From: Owenia fusiformis
Lineage: Eukaryota > Annelida > Polychaeta > Sabellida > Oweniidae
Length of the DNA: 64,000 bases
NCBI GenBank assembly: GCA_903813345.2
Contig: CAIIXF020000001.1
Location: 44,843,885 to 44,907,884 of the forward strand
Direction of reading: 5' to 3'
Each line of letters opens with the position of its first letter. Position 1 is the first letter of the stretch. Both the position numbers and the translations under genes were made by a program. This document shows, in pieces, positions 61,445 to 64,000 of this stretch. The notes under the pieces were generated by a model. It saw only the letters and a list, made by a program, of their open reading frames with translations, was not told the DNA's origin and did not search any database.

Positions 61445-63045
61445 ATCCTATGTAATTTAAATTATTCCATACACAGAACTTGATAAATAATTTGCCAAAG
61501 AAAATCTCCCATATTTTCCTCCAGATTTTTCCAAGTTTAGAGTTTTGAAAAATAAGCCCTGTTTTTGGTTTTTATTTTTTAATCATCAAAACATATCATT
61601 TAAACTGAAAACACTTTTCAGTACAAATGCTCTGCCCTAGTGAATAAAGTAAAACCATGGACTTTCAATCTATTGAATACCTTTGGTAAAACAAACTAAA
61701 TAAAAATGAAATAAAAAATTCTGAAAATATTATTTGCAGTTTCAAATACTTGCTATTTGGGATTTCTCAGCACTTATTGAAGTAATTGAATAAAGAAATA
61801 AACCCTCAAAAATCTGAAAACACTTTTTAAATTTTAACTCCCCCCCCTCTGCATGAAATAGATAATTAAAATAAATATATAGTATAACACAAGATGACAA
61901 TAGATATAACAGAAACTAGGACTATGAACCCTTTTTCTGGTCAAGCATTTTAATTAGCCGTTCAACCGTTTTAATTAGCTGTTCAACCGTTTTAATTAGC
62001 TGTTCAACCGTTTTAATTGGCTGTTCAAGCATTTTGATTTTCTTAAACCCATGAGAATATCAATATGTAGTAGGTATTGTTGTGTTGAGCATTGTTATAA
62101 AAAATATTTGCCAAGAAAGAACATGGTAATTAAATCTGTTGTGAATAATGTGTTTCACACATAATATACAGTCAATATCAAAATAGTCCTCTTGTTTGTA
62201 TTTTTTAAATTTTAGTGAGTCATACTCTTGATATTTGGTGTTAACTACACATGGATACATTTGAAGACCCATTTTGCTGGGGGGCGGGCTGACTACTGGC
62301 CTGTTCATTGTATATAAATTTGCGGGGGTCCTGAGCTAAACCCTCCGATATCAATATGTTCCCAAACCAATCTATTTGTATATCATGGGAATAGCAATAA
62401 TCCATCTACTTTGAGAAATTTTTACTGAAATTATTAATTCAGATGTTTTCCATTGAAACTGTGAAAATTAACTCTTTGGTGCCTGAATGCATTATTACTA
62501 TAAAAACATTTTCACTAAATAAAGCAATCAACTTGTGATAACATGTTTGTATTATTTTGTACATCATACCCTGCTTCTTTTGATCATACATGTATATCAG
62601 TCTAATCATGAACAAAAACAATGGTGTCTCATCTTGTGATTTTGTTAAGTTTAAAGGAAATCTTAAGATTTTCTTAACCAAATTGGAATTTTGCTCAATT
62701 CTTTTCATAATTAACATTAAAAATACATTATTTTGGCAATATCAGATAACGGGAAATAAACACTAGATATGGTACTTTTAATTGTGTAAATAATGTAAAT
62801 GACAGAGAACATAAATTATCATATGCCATTGAGTGGAAAACTAGTCTGGTATCGCATTCCTAAATCCGTACTGGAGAAAGAAACATATGAACATGAATTT
62901 AGTAATTTACTATAATAAACATGCATGTATGCTTGCAGAAAAAATATCCTAATATACTGTTGTTGAATAGAGGTAGATTCAAATCCTTACTTAAAGATAA
63001 TTTTAATTCAAGTAAAATGATAACTATTTTGGAACGATACCAATT
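61445..63045. other. right-arm sequence of the 26 kb element without a left counterpart
   Basis: Between the CACGGG element and the right subterminal motif cluster lies about 1.6 kb with no match that I could see in the left arm. It contains a 21-bp tandem (61948-62037) and a relic near 62,285-62,345 similar to 58,180-58,260. The open minus-strand frames 62060-62308 and 62439-62717 show no motif or splice support. Confidence 0.4.
61948..62037. repeat. 21-bp minisatellite
   Basis: About four copies of TTTTAATTAGCTGTTCAACC plus G, with small variants (GCCG, TTGG, AAGC). It lies in the right arm of the 26 kb element. Confidence 0.85.
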
Positions 63046-63302
63046 CAGGATGGTTGCAGGGCTTGAACTATGTAATCATTGAACAAAACATATTGCAACC
63101 ATTTACATTTCACTGTGAAATGGTTGCAGTTTACAATGGTTGCAGATTACAATGATTGTATAGAAATGGTTGCGCAGTCATTGAAAAAGAGTTGACTTTG
63201 TTTGGTTGAACGCAATGGTTGCACAATGATTGCTTATCACCGTACAATGGTTTTTCCTTTGATCTTAGTAGTTGAAACAATCAGTATTCAATGATTGATG
63301 GA
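63046..63302. promoter_or_regulatory. right subterminal cluster of AATGGTTGCA motifs
   Basis: AATGGTTGCA or a one-base variant occurs at about 63051, 63119, 63135, 63165 and 63214, with an inverse TGCAACCATT near 63094. CAATGATTG-type words lie between. The cluster ends directly at the right TIR and mirrors the left cluster at 37090-37270. These are likely recognition sites for the element's own transposase (inferred). Confidence 0.55.
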
Positions 63303-63347
63303 AACGGTTTAAATTCGGACTTTCAAGGTTGAATTTTTTATAAGGGT
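63303..63347 (-). repeat. right terminal inverted repeat of the 26 kb element
   Basis: 45 bp ending GAATTTTTTATAAGGGT, the exact inverse of 37045-37089. The identity of the two tips over 26 kb argues that the element was inserted or converted recently. Confidence 0.9.
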
Positions 63348-64000
63348 ACATTAGTTAAGACTACAATAGCATGGATTACAGTAAACTTTACACGGGGCCT
63401 TTAATAGGGCAAGCAGATTGATAAATGAAGAAGCAAATCAATCTTTTCGAATGTACATATATCATCCATAATCTCAAAAAGCTGGTTTTATGTGCGAGCA
63501 TGTTGTAAAAACTAAGCGGTAATTGATATGAGTTACGGGTGTTAGTTTATTATGAAAACTGGCACATTTATGAAAACCAAAACAAATTACAGGTCGCAAA
63601 ACAAATCGTTTCTTTTTAGCAAGTTGCAGACAAGTTCAGTATCTTCACAGCCTCTTGAAGATATTATTATGATATCAGATAAAAATATTGTAGGTCATCA
63701 AGTCAACCATAGAGGTATTTCAGCTATATATGCAATTGTTTTTGTGTATGAGCCCTACGATGAGGCCAAACAGCTTGAAGTCGTATAGACGATGATGCTT
63801 TCTTTTTAAGAATCGAAATCAAACTAGATGGGCATGATGGGCCAACAAAAATACATCATTCTTTGTCAAAACAGATCGTGTAGTGTTAGAGGTAATAATG
63901 TTTTACAGTTGAGGTAATAATCTACCAAAATGCATCTTATATCCATCAAAAACTGCTATATATATGCACTTTCAGGACTTGGTCATTTCAAAATTATTGT
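63348..64000. other. right flank of the 26 kb element, nothing recognised
   Basis: Host sequence beyond the right tip. A 78-codon frame (63552-63788, ending EPYDEAKQLEVV) has an acceptor-like ATTACAG within it but no recognisable domain and no partner exon in the window, so I do not call it. Confidence 0.35.

Larger units (their letters stand above)
37045..63347. mobile_element. 26.3 kb TIR DNA transposon carrying a DDE transposase and a HECT E3 ligase
   Basis: The tips are perfect 45-bp inverted repeats (37045-37089 and 63303-63347) that start ACCCTTATAAAAAATTCAAC. Inside the tips, related inverted arms follow: 37707-38265 matches 59803-60358, including TACGAAGCTTTAAAAGGGAC and TCTGTAAAGGA blocks. 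Two intact convergent genes lie between: a DDE transposase (38283-40150) and a HECT E3 ligase (44473-56422, with a UTR exon to about 59755). At least ten smaller repeats have landed within it, together about 6.6 kb, so the core is near 20 kb. No target duplication is visible (left flank ...TTATGTGATA, right flank ACATTAGTTA). The integrase resembles a group common in invertebrates and fish, related to rve/IS3/IS481-type enzymes. No DNA polymerase, capsid, protease or ATPase gene was seen, so it is not a Polinton. Intact frames suggest recent activity. Confidence 0.8.

Noticed and set aside
37045-63347. Polinton/Maverick identity for the 26 kb element
   Set aside because: Size, TIRs and an integrase-like enzyme raised the idea, but no DNA polymerase, packaging ATPase, protease or capsid frame was seen, and the second gene is a HECT ligase.
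63552-63788. 78-codon frame beyond the right tip
   Set aside because: No domain, no partner exon in the window and weak splice signals.

Overview
The window reads as nuclear DNA of an animal, most likely a marine invertebrate and perhaps a bivalve mollusc. It is AT-rich, its genes are split into small exons by long introns with ordinary GT-AG borders, and it is crowded with palindromic or terminal-inverted-repeat (TIR) elements, including a dispersed repeat carrying GGAC/GTAC microsatellites. The species guess is weak. Gene models were built by hand from reading frame, splice sites and intron phase.

Host genes (1-36.9 kb). A terminal exon of an unrecognised gene lies at 556-732. A seven-exon gene on the + strand (6771-23213, 257 aa) resembles proteasome assembly chaperone 1 (PSMG1) in pattern. 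Its 13.5 kb fifth intron holds an intact intronless SLC35C1-type GDP-fucose transporter gene on the opposite strand (19827-20966). A four-exon gene at 31468-34949 (183 aa, all introns phase 1) is coherent but unrecognised. A weak minus-strand exon candidate sits at 36712-36799.

The most striking object is a 26.3 kb element, 37045-63347, bounded by perfect 45 bp inverted repeats and carrying two intact, convergent, spliced genes. One is a 390-aa DDE integrase-type transposase (38283-40150, +). The other is an eleven-exon 592-aa HECT E3 ubiquitin ligase with an N-terminal zinc ribbon (44473-56422, -) and a probable 5' UTR exon near 59755. Imperfect inverted arms bring related sequence to the upstream side of both genes, so both may be driven from mirrored promoters. 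Motifs containing GGTTGCA cluster just inside the tips, as transposase-binding sites do in other transposons. I do not recall a described transposon class pairing this integrase type with its own HECT ligase. No capsid, polymerase or protease gene was seen.

Many smaller elements surround or interrupt these genes: two TTAA-flanked foldback elements (3402-4409, 5843-6256), two elements with 9-bp target duplications (1196-2030, 56460-57384), a 6-bp-duplication element (60531-61444), TA-flanked elements (9878-10810, 14164-15221, 41218-41710, 42712-43317, 48128-48628), and long palindromes at 3205-5798, 28035-28865 and 33703-34574. Several are nested, so their order of arrival can be read.
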